Assembly: GCF_000014565.1 (NCBI RefSeq)
Contig: NC_008269.1
Span: 310,001 to 374,000 of the forward strand
Length of the DNA stretch: 64,000 nucleotides
Direction: 5' to 3'
Source: Rhodococcus jostii RHA1
GTDB lineage: Bacteria; Actinomycetota; Actinomycetes; Mycobacteriales; Mycobacteriaceae
In this document: piece by piece, positions 9,426-18,021 of the stretch
Position numbering within the stretch: the stretch's first letter is position 1
How the letters are laid out: each line of letters opens with the position of its first letter
The notes under the pieces: generated by a model
What the model was told of the DNA's origin: nothing
Databases searched by the model: none
The model's input: the letters and a program-made list of their open reading frames with translations, nothing else
Made by a program: the position numbers and the translations under genes

Positions 9426-9707
9426 GGGCTGTCGCGTGGAGTTGTCGTCCGAGGTCACGCGGCAGCACGCCCACCGGATACCCCGACCCGACCGGTTCAC
9501 TCCTGATCCCGTTCCGGCGTATTACGGGGTGCCACACCCCACATGGGCACCCCTCGACGCACACCGGCTCGCAGAAAAGGACGCGAGCACGCCACGTTGC
9601 AGGTGGGGCCGCGAGGGTAAGGGGCAATGCCGCGAGCTGCCTTGGGTGACCGCCGTCGCACAGGAACTGCACCCGCGCGTACCCTTCTGCACGGGAGAAT
9701 CGGTGCC
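9426..9707. other. region upstream of the L,D-transpeptidase gene
   Basis: 282 bases before the lipoprotein start. A long plus frame is open from an ATG overlapping the previous stop (9373) but it runs into the next gene in the wrong frame and has no domain. No promoter motif was identified with confidence. Confidence 0.3.
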
Positions 9708-10928
9708 ATGCACGCCCGCCGCCGTCTCGGTCAACTCGCCGCCGTTCTCGCAGTCCTGCTGCTCGCTGTCGCGGCTGCCTGCGCACCGTCCACCGAACAA
9801 CCCGCTGGGCCGGCCACGCCGCCGCCGGGACCGAAGATCACCGTGTCCCCAGCCGACGGCACCGCCACGGTCAACCCGCTCGACCCGGTGTCGGTGAACA
9901 CCACCGGTGGCACCCTCGAGACGGTCACCATGACCAACGACGAAGGCCGGGTCATCGAGGGCATCTTCACCCCCGACCGCCTGTCCTGGAAACCGGGAGT
10001 ACCCCTCGGCTACGGCCGCACCTACACCCTCGCGGTGACCGCCATCGGCGACCAGGGTATTCGGAGCGAGAAGACCAGCACCTTCTCCACCGTCACCCCA
10101 GGAAACCAGACCAAACCCACCTTCGTCACCACCGGCGGGAACCTGCTCGCCGACGGCGGCACCTTCGGCGTCGGCATCGTCATCGTCACCCACTTCGACG
10201 AACCGATCACCGACCGCGCCGCCGCCGAGAAGGCCCTGCACGTAGAAGCCACACCCCCGGTCAACGGCTCCTGGTACTGGGCCGACGACCAGAACGTGCA
10301 CTGGCGACCGGAGAACTACTGGACACCCGGCACCCAGGTCACCGTCCGCGCCGCCGTGTACGGCATTCCCCTCGGCGAAGGCCTCTTCGGACAGGAGGAT
10401 GCGCAGACCTCGTTCACCATCGGTGACGCCCACATCTCCGTCGCTGACGACACCACCAAACAGGTCACCGTCACCGACAACGGGCAAGTGGTCCGCACGA
10501 TGCCGACGTCGATGGGTCGTGGCGGCACCGAGGTCGTGGGCGGGCAGACCCTCTCGTTCTGGACCCAACCGGGCATCTACACCGTCATCAATAAGGCCAA
10601 CCCGGTCATCATGGATTCCTCCACCTATGGGTTGCCGGTGAACTCCCGCCTCGGATACAAGGAAACGATCAACTACGCCACCCGCATCAGCAACGACGGC
10701 ATCTACCTCCACGAACTCGCCGACACCATCTGGGCGCAGGGCAACACCAACGTCTCCCACGGGTGCCTGAACCTCAGCCCCGACAATGCCCGCTGGTTCT
10801 ACGACTTCTCCGTGCCCGGCGACATCGTCGAGGTCCGCAATACCGGCGGCGCTCCCCTCGAGCTGTGGCAGAACGGCGACTGGTCGCTCCCGTGGGACCA
10901 ATGGCAGGCCGGCAGCGCCCTGACCTGA
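9708..10928 (+). CDS. L,D-transpeptidase lipoprotein (LdtMt2-like)
   Basis: A 406-residue exported enzyme that makes 3-3 cross-links between meso-diaminopimelate residues in peptidoglycan. Residues 1-26 are a signal peptide with a possible lipobox ending AVAAAC. Two Ig-like domains follow (about 45-150 and 150-255), then the YkuD catalytic domain with IYLHELADTIWAQG and the active site SHGCLNLS near residue 355. A tryptophan-rich C-terminal tail (NGDWSLPWDQW) is typical of mycobacterial-type Ldts. The ATG at 9708 is chosen because it begins a proper signal peptide. Domain order and length match the family. Confidence 0.93.
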   Translation: MHARRRLGQLAAVLAVLLLAVAAACAPSTEQPAGPATPPPGPKITVSPADGTATVNPLDPVSVNTTGGTLETVTMTNDEGRVIEGIFTPDRLSWKPGVPLGYGRTYTLAVTAIGDQGIRSEKTSTFSTVTPGNQTKPTFVTTGGNLLADGGTFGVGIVIVTHFDEPITDRAAAEKALHVEATPPVNGSWYWADDQNVHWRPENYWTPGTQVTVRAAVYGIPLGEGLFGQEDAQTSFTIGDAHISVADDTTKQVTVTDNGQVVRTMPTSMGRGGTEVVGGQTLSFWTQPGIYTVINKANPVIMDSSTYGLPVNSRLGYKETINYATRISNDGIYLHELADTIWAQGNTNVSHGCLNLSPDNARWFYDFSVPGDIVEVRNTGGAPLELWQNGDWSLPWDQWQAGSALT

Positions 10929-11151
10929 CGAGGAGACCGGGGCGGTCATGGCCGTCGCAGGAGCAGCTCGTGCGATCAGGCTGCGGTTGAGGGTTTCGTG
11001 ACCGCCCCGATCCGGTTACCGTCAAGGGCGCAGGTTCAGACACCAGCCCGGCAGTCCACCCATCACCGCGGACGGGTGCCCGCCCACCTCGGCGGGGGAG
11101 CTCTCCCCCCCAGGGTCCGCTCCCGCCCGCTCACCCGGGGGAGCACCTTCC

Positions 11152-11685
11152 ATGGTCTATCTTCGTTCCGTCATCGACAGCCCGCAGCATCTGCGGCTTG
11201 CCCTGTCGCAGACCGCGTTCTTCGACCAGGCCGATCCCGACGAAGGCGGTTTCGCCCTCGAGGTCGACGAACCGGCCGGCGGCCCGATCGTGCTCCGGGT
11301 GAGCGGCGACCTCGATATGGTCACCGCACCGATTCTGGCGGCCTGCCTCGACGAGGTCGTGTTGCGCGGGCGCTGCGCCGTCGTCGACCTGCTGCCCGCC
11401 GGGTTCGTCGGCTGCGCCGCACTGGCCGTCCTCGCCGACGCCGGCACCCGGCTCCGTGAGCAACGCAGCCGACTGACCGTCGCCGCATTCGGACCCCTGC
11501 GGCACATCCTCGACGACGCCGGGATCGATGCGGTGCAGTGCTGCGGCACCCTCCCCGACGCGTTCACCGCCGCCCACACCGGGTCTGCGTCCGTGGTGGA
11601 GTTGGTGCGGCCGAGGCCGGGCCGTCCGGCCGCACCGCGCCGCCGACCGTTCGGCGCGCGCCGGCCCACCCCATCCATCGGATGA
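11152..11685 (+). CDS. STAS-domain protein lacking the usual phospho-acceptor
   Basis: A 177-residue protein with a STAS (anti-sigma factor antagonist) fold at about residues 35-145: LRVSGDLDMVTAPILAACLD, AVVDLLPAGFVGCAALAVLA and a later helical part. In canonical SpoIIAA-type proteins the segment F-x-D-S-S/T-G-L carries the serine that is phosphorylated by the anti-sigma kinase; here it reads GFVGCAALAVL, with Asp and Ser replaced by Gly and Cys. If it still binds an anti-sigma factor, it would not be switched by that phosphorylation. The tail after 145 is basic and proline-rich. Confidence 0.8.
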   Translation: MVYLRSVIDSPQHLRLALSQTAFFDQADPDEGGFALEVDEPAGGPIVLRVSGDLDMVTAPILAACLDEVVLRGRCAVVDLLPAGFVGCAALAVLADAGTRLREQRSRLTVAAFGPLRHILDDAGIDAVQCCGTLPDAFTAAHTGSASVVELVRPRPGRPAAPRRRPFGARRPTPSIG

Positions 11686-11833
11686 CCGCATCTGGTGGGA
11701 GAGATGAGTTTCGGCCACGACACGGTGGGGCGTAGCGTCGGGGAGGTGGATTCGGTGTGCATTCTCCGATCCGGTCCGGATACGGCTTTGTGAGCCCCTG
11801 GGGGCTGTATCCGGACACCGGGGAAGCGGCGGG

Positions 11834-12424
11834 TCAGCGGGGTGGTTCCGCGAACTTCTTCAACGCCTGATCCCACACGCGCAGCCGGGACCGGACCAGC
11901 ATCCGGTGCACCCCGCCGATCACCAGCCCGCCGGCGCCGGCCAGGACCGCCCACAACCCGCAGGCCGCCGCGATCGCCAGCACCGCATTCTCGGTGCCAC
12001 CGCGCGGGTCGAGCAGCTCCCCGTCCGGGCCCACCTGCACGGTGACGGTGTCTCCGGCCCGCGCCTGCGGTGGCGCCGGAACCTGTCCGGTGTGCTCACG
12101 CCCGTCCACCGTCCACCGCGCCCAGGACGAGGCGCCGGTGTCGATGATCCGCACCGCCGGTTCGGCCTGCGGATCGATACCGGCGTCGACGAGCAGGACC
12201 GCGGGGACCGGCCGCGCCTGCGCGGCCAGCGCCCGGCTCTGCTGCTGCAGCGAGGTGAAGGTTTCGGTCCCCACCGCCGCGCACACCGGCACCAGCAACA
12301 ACACCACCGTGACCACCAGCGCAACCACCACCGCCTCGACCCGATCGGTGCCCCGCATCAACGGGTTACGGCTGCACGGCTGCAACCGCCACCACCGCAC
12401 CGGATCCGGTGCCCGCCCCGCCAT
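11834..12424 (-). CDS. Rv1733c-like two-helix membrane protein (second copy)
   Basis: A 196-residue paralogue of the protein at 379-984, with the same order of elements: PVRWWRLQPCSRNPLMRGTD, a transmembrane helix at about 30-52, RPVPAVLLVDAG and the WTVDGREHTGQVPAP block, then a second helix near 150-172 and a basic end. The ATG at 12424 aligns with the start of the first copy and has GAAAGGG upstream; a longer start at 12484 is less likely. It lies downstream of the GAF-ANTAR gene on the same strand, 108 bases away, and may be transcribed with it. Confidence 0.8.
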   Translation of the reverse strand: MAGRAPDPVRWWRLQPCSRNPLMRGTDRVEAVVVALVVTVVLLLVPVCAAVGTETFTSLQQQSRALAAQARPVPAVLLVDAGIDPQAEPAVRIIDTGASSWARWTVDGREHTGQVPAPPQARAGDTVTVQVGPDGELLDPRGGTENAVLAIAAACGLWAVLAGAGGLVIGGVHRMLVRSRLRVWDQALKKFAEPPR

Positions 12425-12532
12425 GATGCTGCCCTTTCGAATACTCCCCTGCGCCTTCGGCATTCGGACCGAACCACCGCCCATCCTGCGATCGCCTCAC
12501 CCGGTGGCCTCGACGCACGTCGCTTCCGGATC

Positions 12533-13312
12533 TCACAGCGGCGGTGGGTGATCGGGGTCGGCGAACTCGGCCATGAGGTGGCGGGCGACGGCATGGACCT
12601 TGGTGTTGGTGCGTTGGGAGATCTCGGACAACCGGGTGAAGGCCTCGTCGGCGCCGATCCGGTGCATCGCCATCATCACCCCCTTGGCCTGGTCGATGTC
12701 CGCCCGGGAGGTCAGCGCCTCGGTGAGGTGCTCGACCTGCCTCTGCGCGCGTCGCCACCGACGGGCGTTGCTGATCGCGGCCGAGGCGGCGGTGGTCAGC
12801 AGCTGCATCAGTTTCTCGTCGAACGGGTCGAACGCCGCCGCGGTGCGGGCGTAGACGTTGAACGAGCCCGCCAGCTCTCCCGGATCCTCGCCGGGGGTGT
12901 CGACGATCAACGGCACCGACAGATACGCCCGGATCCCCGCGGCTCGCGCGGCGGCGGTGAATTCCGGCCACCGGTCGGCGTGCTCGCCGACAACCGCCCG
13001 CACCGGGCGCCGTGAGATCGCCGCCTGCAGGCACGGACCGCGGCCGGCGGCGTACTGGTCCCCGTCGATGGCGGCGAGGGTGTCGTCGGTCAGGGCCACG
13101 GTGCGCGGGCCGGCGTCGTCGAGATGGGTGACGCTGACCGCGTCCGCGTCGGGCACCGCGGTGGCCGCCGTGCGGGCCAGCCGCCCGAGCACCTCCTCGA
13201 GCGGCTCCTGCGCGGGGGTCTCGTCCCGCAGCACCGCCAGTGCGCGGGTGACGGTGTCGAGGGCGTGCGCCGCCTCGGACCGCGACAGCGGCGCGGTGCT
13301 GATCTCGCTCAT
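12533..13312 (-). CDS. GAF-ANTAR transcription antiterminator-type regulator
   Basis: A 259-residue protein with a GAF sensor domain at about 25-170 (DGDQYAAGRGPCLQAAISRR, WPEFTAAARAAGIRAYLSVP) and a C-terminal ANTAR RNA-binding domain at about 185-245 (LTSRADIDQAKGVMMAMHRI then AFTRLSEISQRTNTKVHAVA). ANTAR domains bind paired RNA hairpins and prevent transcription termination. The start at 13312 follows AAAGGGG. It stands between the repeat protein at 13371 and the Rv1733c-like gene, all on the minus strand, so the three may form one unit. It is one of several ANTAR proteins in the window. Confidence 0.88.
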   Translation of the reverse strand: MSEISTAPLSRSEAAHALDTVTRALAVLRDETPAQEPLEEVLGRLARTAATAVPDADAVSVTHLDDAGPRTVALTDDTLAAIDGDQYAAGRGPCLQAAISRRPVRAVVGEHADRWPEFTAAARAAGIRAYLSVPLIVDTPGEDPGELAGSFNVYARTAAAFDPFDEKLMQLLTTAASAAISNARRWRRAQRQVEHLTEALTSRADIDQAKGVMMAMHRIGADEAFTRLSEISQRTNTKVHAVARHLMAEFADPDHPPPL

Positions 13313-13370
13313 CTCGCACCCCTTTCCGCGGCCCGGCCGGTGCCGTCCGGCGGGGCCGGCGTGGTTACAG

Positions 13371-13685
13371 CTATTCCTCCACCACCTCGTACCCCACCGC
13401 CCCGCCGGCGGGTTCGTCTCGATCCTCGTCGTCGAAGGCGACGGTGGTGGCCTGCTCGAGCCGGTCGGCTTCGGGCACATCCCATTCCGTCTCGAGACCC
13501 CCGGCACGCCACGAGTCTTCGGCAGAGCTGACCGGTTGGGTCTGCTCGAATCGGTCGGCCTCCGGCGCATCCCAGGTGGCGTCTGCCTCCCAGTCGGCGG
13601 GGCCGGCCGCACCGAGGGCGGGATCGGCGGACAGGTCTTGTTCGAGGCGATCGGCCTCGGGCACGGTGTGCAACGGATCGTTCAT
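13371..13685 (-). CDS. acidic protein with repeated PEADRLEQ motifs
   Basis: A 104-residue, strongly acidic protein carrying three spaced copies of P-E-A-D-R-(L/F)-E-Q: VPEADRLEQ near residue 9, APEADRFEQ near 43 and VPEADRLEQ near 73, joined by short linkers. No catalytic or membrane feature. Similar small PEAD-x-x-EQ proteins are common in Rhodococcus and Mycobacterium but have no known role; a short linear binding motif repeated three times is a reasonable guess. Start at 13685 has AAAGGGG upstream. A perfect 7-bp inverted repeat lies 60 bp upstream at 13745-13770. Confidence 0.72.
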   Translation of the reverse strand: MNDPLHTVPEADRLEQDLSADPALGAAGPADWEADATWDAPEADRFEQTQPVSSAEDSWRAGGLETEWDVPEADRLEQATTVAFDDEDRDEPAGGAVGYEVVEE

Positions 13686-13744
13686 GGCGCTCACCCCTTT
13701 CCGCTCGAAACCGGGACATTGCGCTCCCGGATATCCAACGAAAT

Positions 13745-13770
13745 TCTGGACATATTCTACGACGTCCAGA
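13745..13770. promoter_or_regulatory. inverted repeat upstream of the repeat protein
   Basis: TCTGGAC and GTCCAGA, perfect 7-bp arms with a 12-nt spacer, in the promoter region of the minus-strand gene starting at 13685 and in locally AT-rich sequence. The GGAC/GTCC half-sites recall response-regulator boxes, but the spacing does not fit the DosR consensus. Binding factor unknown. Confidence 0.5.
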
Positions 13771-13970
13771 GGAGTAAATCTATTGCTTCTGTGCAAGATC
13801 ACGAAGGGGTGGTGACACCGCCGTGCTCCGCCGTCACCGGTCACCCTGTCCGGCGGTGGAGCCATCGACTCATTCGCGGACACGGGCCCGCGTACTCGTC
13901 GGCCCAGCGGGTACCCGAACTCCGGCAAGGGCGACAACCGCCCGTCCGCCCCGTCCTGGAGGTGAGTACG

Positions 13971-14051
13971 GTGATCAATCTGTACTATCCGCTGGTCATC
14001 GTCCTGTACGTCATCTCGGCGCTGTGGCAGGGAAACCTCGGACACTGGTGA
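13971..14051 (+). CDS. 26-residue single-helix membrane peptide
   Basis: From GTG 13971 the peptide reads (M)INLYYPLVIVLYVISALWQ followed by GNLGHW. It is nearly all hydrophobic with a tryptophan/histidine end, as expected for a tiny membrane protein. GGAGG (13958-13962) is 8 nt upstream; GTG 13962 is an alternative start. No homologue is known to me. The good ribosome site and hydrophobicity are the only evidence. Confidence 0.5.
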   Translation: MINLYYPLVIVLYVISALWQGNLGHW

Positions 14052-14181
14052 ACTCGATCGATCATTGACCGATCTCTTTGCGTGCGGCCGGGCCCAACCG
14101 CATTCCGCGCCCGGACTGCGGGGGCTGTTCTCCCCCAGGTAACCGATTCTCACCACTGGGCGCTGCCGTCCTTCACCAGCG

Positions 14182-14616
14182 CTATCGGTGATCGTCGCGC
14201 TTGGGGTCGGCAAACGTGCGCAGGAACACCCGGAACGTGCGGGGTAATCGGGGTGTTCCATCGGGTCCGGTCACGAGGATCGCGCTACCCGCGACCGTGG
14301 TGAGCAGCCGCAGGATGGTGGTCGTGGGCCGGCCACCGCCGGTCAGGGTGAGGAGCTTCGCCCGTTCGGTGGGACCGAGCCGCGACCACAGCTTCACGTA
14401 GCTGATGTTCTCGGGGACCCGGGTGTCGGCTTGGTGAGTCCAGTAGGTGAAGGTGAACCGCCGGATCAGCGGGGACCGGGTCGGGGAGGTGGTCCGCAAC
14501 TCCAACCGCTCCCACCCGGCGATGCCCCGCTCGCCGAGCTCGGTGGACGCATGCTCGAGCGCCACGTCGTGGGAGCAGAACGCGGGCAGGTCCAGAGTCA
14601 ACCGGATCGACGGCAC
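14182..14616 (-). CDS. protein of unknown function (about 144 aa)
   Basis: Reads VPSIRLTLDLPAFCSHDVAL with a mixed strand/helix pattern and a basic C-terminus. GTG 14616 is preferred because GGGTGGGCGAG precedes it and the conserved-looking text starts there; ATG 14649 would add 11 residues. Not recognised; no membrane segment or signal. It lies head-to-tail with the small minus-strand gene at 14716. Confidence 0.5.
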   Translation of the reverse strand: MPSIRLTLDLPAFCSHDVALEHASTELGERGIAGWERLELRTTSPTRSPLIRRFTFTYWTHQADTRVPENISYVKLWSRLGPTERAKLLTLTGGGRPTTTILRLLTTVAGSAILVTGPDGTPRLPRTFRVFLRTFADPKRDDHR

Positions 14617-14715
14617 CTCGCCCACCCTAGGCCGCTGCGCCCGGTACATCCCGACACCGGGGACGAGGCGTGGCGGGCAGTGCCGCCGACCCAGGACGCG
14701 GCAGACGGGAATGCC

Positions 14716-14958
14716 TCAGGGAGTTTCGTCTCCGCGTCCGGTTGTCCCGCCGCGTCCCGCCGCGGCCAGCAAACGTCGCCGCGCGAGGCCTTCGAGTCCG
14801 GGCGGATTCGGGTCGGCCCGTCGGTGGACGCTGCTGCTGCTCGCTTCGCGCCGACACTGCCGCACGATCTGCGTGACCGTCGGCAGCGGCACCCGGCCGT
14901 CGAACTCGCCGCACAGCCGCTCGACGATGTCGGCGTAGGAATCGGGCACCGCACTCAC
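14716..14958 (-). CDS. small three-helix protein of unknown function (80 aa)
   Basis: The conserved-looking core SYADIVERLCGEFDGRVPLP followed by TVTQIVRQCRRE resembles a small helical domain common in actinobacterial proteins of unknown role. The GTG at 14958 follows GGAGG. The last 35 residues are low-complexity and may be poorly constrained. Confidence 0.55.
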   Translation of the reverse strand: MSAVPDSYADIVERLCGEFDGRVPLPTVTQIVRQCRREASSSSVHRRADPNPPGLEGLARRRLLAAAGRGGTTGRGDETP

Positions 14959-15217
14959 CACCTCCGAGAAACCCCAGTGACCACGTACCCCGGACCGGTG
15001 TCCGGCAAAACCGGCGTCCGCGACACGGGTGCGCGACGCAGCGACAGCCCCGCGTGCACGACCGGTGTCACCAGCAGGTGAGAGGGCGACTCCCATGCGA
15101 TCACAGGAGCATTGGGGAACGGTGTCGAGTCGACAGATCCAAATTTTTCGGCGACGGTTGCCGTCTCCGACCGACGGTGCCCATCCGTTGCGCCCGGTGG
15201 TTACCTCGTCTCGGTGG

Positions 15218-15700
15218 TCAGCCGGATTCGGTGGAGAATGGGCTGACCCCGAGGTCGAGGACGTCGACGGAGGCGGGCAGTCTGATCTGGTGCCAGCTGG
15301 TGGTCAGGGTGAGGGCCCCGCCGGTGCGGGGGTAGCCGGGGATCCAGTAGCAGGGTGCGGTGCGGTACTGCTCCGGCGGCCCGGGCGGCGCCGCACACGA
15401 CGCCGGTTCGTACGGGTCGGCGTCCCCGGCCTGGTCGTCCATCCTCACCCGCACCCGCAGATACGACCAGTGCGCGGACTCATCGTGGGGGTCGGTCAGC
15501 GGGCGGGTCTCGTGGCGGGCGAGTTCGGCGCGGATGCCGGTGGCCACCAGGACCAGGGACAGTGCCACCCCGGCCTGGTAAGCGGTGACGCCGGTCAGCT
15601 GCACTGCCACCTCTGGCCGGGCGATGAGGACTCGGCGGCCGTGCACCGCCATACCACCGGATGCAGGTGGGGCGATCCCGGGCCATCGGTTCCGCGCCAT
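15218..15700 (-). CDS. protein of unknown function (160 aa)
   Basis: Begins MARNRWPGIAPPASGG. About residues 20-70 are rich in valine and leucine (VALSLVLVATGIRAELARHE), then comes a conserved-looking C-terminal half with SYLRVRVRMDDQAGDADPYE and CYWIPGYPRTGGALTLTTSW. The frame stays open far upstream, past 16192, but the stretch 15833-15997 is better read on the other strand, so ATG 15700 is preferred. Family not recognised. Confidence 0.5.
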   Translation of the reverse strand: MARNRWPGIAPPASGGMAVHGRRVLIARPEVAVQLTGVTAYQAGVALSLVLVATGIRAELARHETRPLTDPHDESAHWSYLRVRVRMDDQAGDADPYEPASCAAPPGPPEQYRTAPCYWIPGYPRTGGALTLTTSWHQIRLPASVDVLDLGVSPFSTESG

Positions 15701-15832
15701 ATCCCATGGTCGCACCGGGTTCGCCGCCCCTGCCACCTCCTCCCCTGGTTCCTGACCGGACGGTGTGGAAGGCGATCGCCCGCGCCGGTGTTGCACCGGA
15801 GGGACAACGATCGAAGAATCGGCGGAAAACCG

Positions 15833-15997
15833 ATGAACAGGAATGTGCGATACGCCGTCGCAACGTTCCTCGGGGTGGATCTGGCCACCGCGACCGAAGA
15901 GCAGGTCCGTCGAGTCGACTTCTACACCACCCTGATGGAGGCGCAGGTCGTCCGAATGTTGCTGCGGTTCGAGGACTTTCGTCCATCTTGGGGATGA
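15833..15997 (+). CDS. small helical protein (54 aa)
   Basis: Reads MNRNVRYAVATFLGVDLATA, then TEEQVRRVDFYTTLMEAQVV, ending in an aromatic RFEDFRPSWG. Regular heptad-like spacing of hydrophobic residues suggests two amphipathic helices. Ribosome site is weak (GGCGGAAAACCG). The opposite strand is also open here, so coding on this strand is a judgement from residue composition. Confidence 0.4.
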   Translation: MNRNVRYAVATFLGVDLATATEEQVRRVDFYTTLMEAQVVRMLLRFEDFRPSWG

Positions 15998-16014
15998 TCG
16001 GTTCCGGTTATCCG

Positions 16015-16192
16015 GGGCCGGCTGCACGTCCCGGATGGTGAGGGGCAGTTTCCCGGCCACGCAGTGTCTACACGTGTCCGGCGCATACACGTGCGCTTCC
16101 TCCTGCTGCGGGTTACACCCGCGCCGGGTGGGGTAGTCCTGCCAGCGGTGCCCGTGCGGGCACCGCGTACCGAAGATCCCGATCCGAACCAT
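16015..16192 (-). other. zinc-ribbon-like reading frame without a nearby stop
   Basis: From ATG 16192 the minus strand reads MVRIGIFGTRCPHGHRWQDY and, about 35 residues in, DTCRHCVAGKLPL. The spaced C-x-H/C-x-x-C pairs look like a small metal-binding protein. The frame does not stop until 15218, running through sequence that looks coding on the other strand, so either the true stop was lost or this is the N-terminus of a 324-residue fusion with the protein at 15218-15700. Confidence 0.35.
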
Positions 16193-16216
16193 TCTTCGTG
16201 AAGGGGTGATGCCCTG

Positions 16217-17185
16217 ATGGCTTCGACCCCGAATACCGCCGCCGCCCTGCTGGCGCAGCTGCGCGCGATCCACGAGCTGACCAACACCGAGATCCAGATC
16301 GCCGAGACCCGCATCGCCCAGGCCCGCACCGACGCGGTGCGCCGCGAGCTGACCGAGAACGCCGACAACGCCCGCGCCCGGGCGGCGGCGATCGAGGCGG
16401 CGATCCGCGACCTCGGCGGGCTCCCCGACGTGGTCGGTCCGCTGGTCGGACGCGCCGCCGCGGCGGTGAAGGCGGTGACCGAACAGGCCCAGCCGTTCGA
16501 CGAGGCCCTGCTCGGGGACCTCGCGCTCGAACACCAGCTCCTCGTCCGGGCCCGGTACCTCAAGGCCCTCGCCGCCGCCACCAAACGCACCGAGATCGAG
16601 GCGCTGGCGTTCCGGCTGATCACCGCGCATTCGGCCACCGTGGACTGGCTGACCATCGTGCTCGCCGAGGACGCCCTCGGCGGTCCCGCGGCGTTGCGGC
16701 GCACCCCGATGCAGGCCGCGGCCGGCACCGCGGTCCGGTGGATCAACACCCCGGTGTCCTGGTCCACCCGCGGGCTGGACCGGGCGATCGACACCGCCCG
16801 TGCCGCCCGCCCCCGCCTCGAGGCACTGCTCGGCCGGGGCGCGCACGCCGGCGACGTCGCCGTCAAAACCCTGACCGCCTCCCGCGACGCCGCGCTCGCG
16901 ACCGCCGAAGAAATCACCCGCCGCGAAGGCGCCACCGCGGTGGCCGAGGCGATCCACTCCGCCCGCACCACCGCCGGTGTCCTCGAACCGGGTGAGCTGC
17001 CGATCGGCGACTACGACGACCTCACCGTCCCGCAGGCCGTCGCCGCGGTCAAGGACCTGACCGATCCCGCCGATATCCGTGCCGTCGTGGTGTACGAGGA
17101 AGCCCACAAGAACCGGCACGGGGTCGTCTCCGCCGCCCAGACCCGCTTGGCCGCCATCGCCCAGGAAGTCGCCGGCATCGACTGA
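16217..17185 (+). CDS. ferritin-like / helical-bundle protein (322 aa)
   Basis: Residues 5-155 form a regular set of long amphipathic helices (LLAQLRAIHELTNTEIQIAE, ALEHQLLVRARYLKALAAAT), as in the ferritin-like proteins of Rhodococcus and Mycobacterium; clear metal ligands could not be assigned. Residues 180-260 are further alanine-rich helices, and the C-terminus (ELPIGDYDDLTVPQAVAAVK ... VVVYEEAHKNRHGVV) is a compact helical module seen in other actinobacterial stress and envelope proteins. ATG 16217 follows a GGGGTGATG site. It is convergent with the J-domain gene, with only two bases between stops. Confidence 0.65.
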   Translation: MASTPNTAAALLAQLRAIHELTNTEIQIAETRIAQARTDAVRRELTENADNARARAAAIEAAIRDLGGLPDVVGPLVGRAAAAVKAVTEQAQPFDEALLGDLALEHQLLVRARYLKALAAATKRTEIEALAFRLITAHSATVDWLTIVLAEDALGGPAALRRTPMQAAAGTAVRWINTPVSWSTRGLDRAIDTARAARPRLEALLGRGAHAGDVAVKTLTASRDAALATAEEITRREGATAVAEAIHSARTTAGVLEPGELPIGDYDDLTVPQAVAAVKDLTDPADIRAVVVYEEAHKNRHGVVSAAQTRLAAIAQEVAGID

Positions 17186-17187
17186 TC

Positions 17188-17640
17188 TCAGCGGTGTCGT
17201 CGGACCGGTCCGATCCACAGGCCGGTCGCCGGTCGCCGCGGCGGGGGTGGGGTGTCGACCACGACGATCACGCGGATCCCCGGCGGGACCGGGACCCGCG
17301 GCGCTCGTCCGGGGCGGGCCCGGGGTTCGGCCGCCCGCTCGGCTGCCAATCGCTCGGCCGATCGTTCGGCGACCAATCGCTCGGCCGCCGCCCGTCGGGC
17401 TGCTTCCCGCTCGGTCGCTTCCCGGTCGTGGGCGGCCCGGGACTGCGGGTCGCGCAGCAGGGCGTACGCGGTCAGGATGTGCTGGAGGTGCTCGTCCGCG
17501 GCCGGGTCGGTGGGTTGGTCGCCGGTGCGGGTGTCGGGGTGGTGTTCGCGCAGCAGTCGCCGGTAGGCGCTGGCGATCTCGGACTGCGACGCCGCAGAGG
17601 ACAGTCCCAGCACCCGATACGGATCCTGCTCGGTGGCCAT
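17188..17640 (-). CDS. J-domain protein (DnaJ-like co-chaperone fragment type)
   Basis: A 150-residue protein with an N-terminal J domain at about residues 5-70: QDPYRVLGLSSAASQSEIAS, the HPD signature in LLREHHPDTRTG, then ILTAYALLRDPQSRAAHD. The J domain stimulates the ATPase of a DnaK. A charged Ala/Glu/Arg helix (about 75-105) and a proline-rich strand follow; there is no G/F linker or zinc finger, so it is not a full DnaJ. The complete dnaK operon 14 kb away is a possible partner. Confidence 0.85.
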   Translation of the reverse strand: MATEQDPYRVLGLSSAASQSEIASAYRRLLREHHPDTRTGDQPTDPAADEHLQHILTAYALLRDPQSRAAHDREATEREAARRAAAERLVAERSAERLAAERAAEPRARPGRAPRVPVPPGIRVIVVVDTPPPPRRPATGLWIGPVRRHR

Positions 17641-18021
17641 CACCCTCGCCTCTTTTAGTGCCGGGTGCACGAGAAAGGTGGTCCCGGGCTCGGGATGCCG
17701 GAACCACCAAGGCGGGGCGGGCCCGACCCGCACGAAGGGACCGCCCCCGCTTGTCACGACTATCGGGTGGGCACTGCCCGCCCGGCACGGCCGATGGTTA
17801 CCGTCTGCCAGTCAATGGCGGTGCGCCCCGGTCGAATCCGACACTCCGAGCATGGGTTTGCCGGATCGGCGGTCGGCGCCGTCACGTTTCTCACTCGGCG
17901 GGTCGGCGGTGCCGGACGGTGTGGTCGAAAGCGGGTTCGCCGCGCCGCGCGGGAAGGCAATGACAGGTGAACAAGGCGGCAGCGGGCGAACCCGGTCAGC
18001 TGATGCACTCGTGTGGGTTCA
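17641..18021. other. 381 bp without a clear gene
   Basis: Lies between two minus-strand genes (the 18022-18366 gene ends here; the J-domain gene starts at 17640). Plus-strand frames are open but have no credible start. No repeats seen. Confidence 0.3.

Noticed and set aside
15218..17788. A minus-strand open frame of 856 codons
   Set aside because: Its middle is antisense to the helical protein at 16217 and to the J-domain region in the wrong frame; only the last 160 codons look like a protein.
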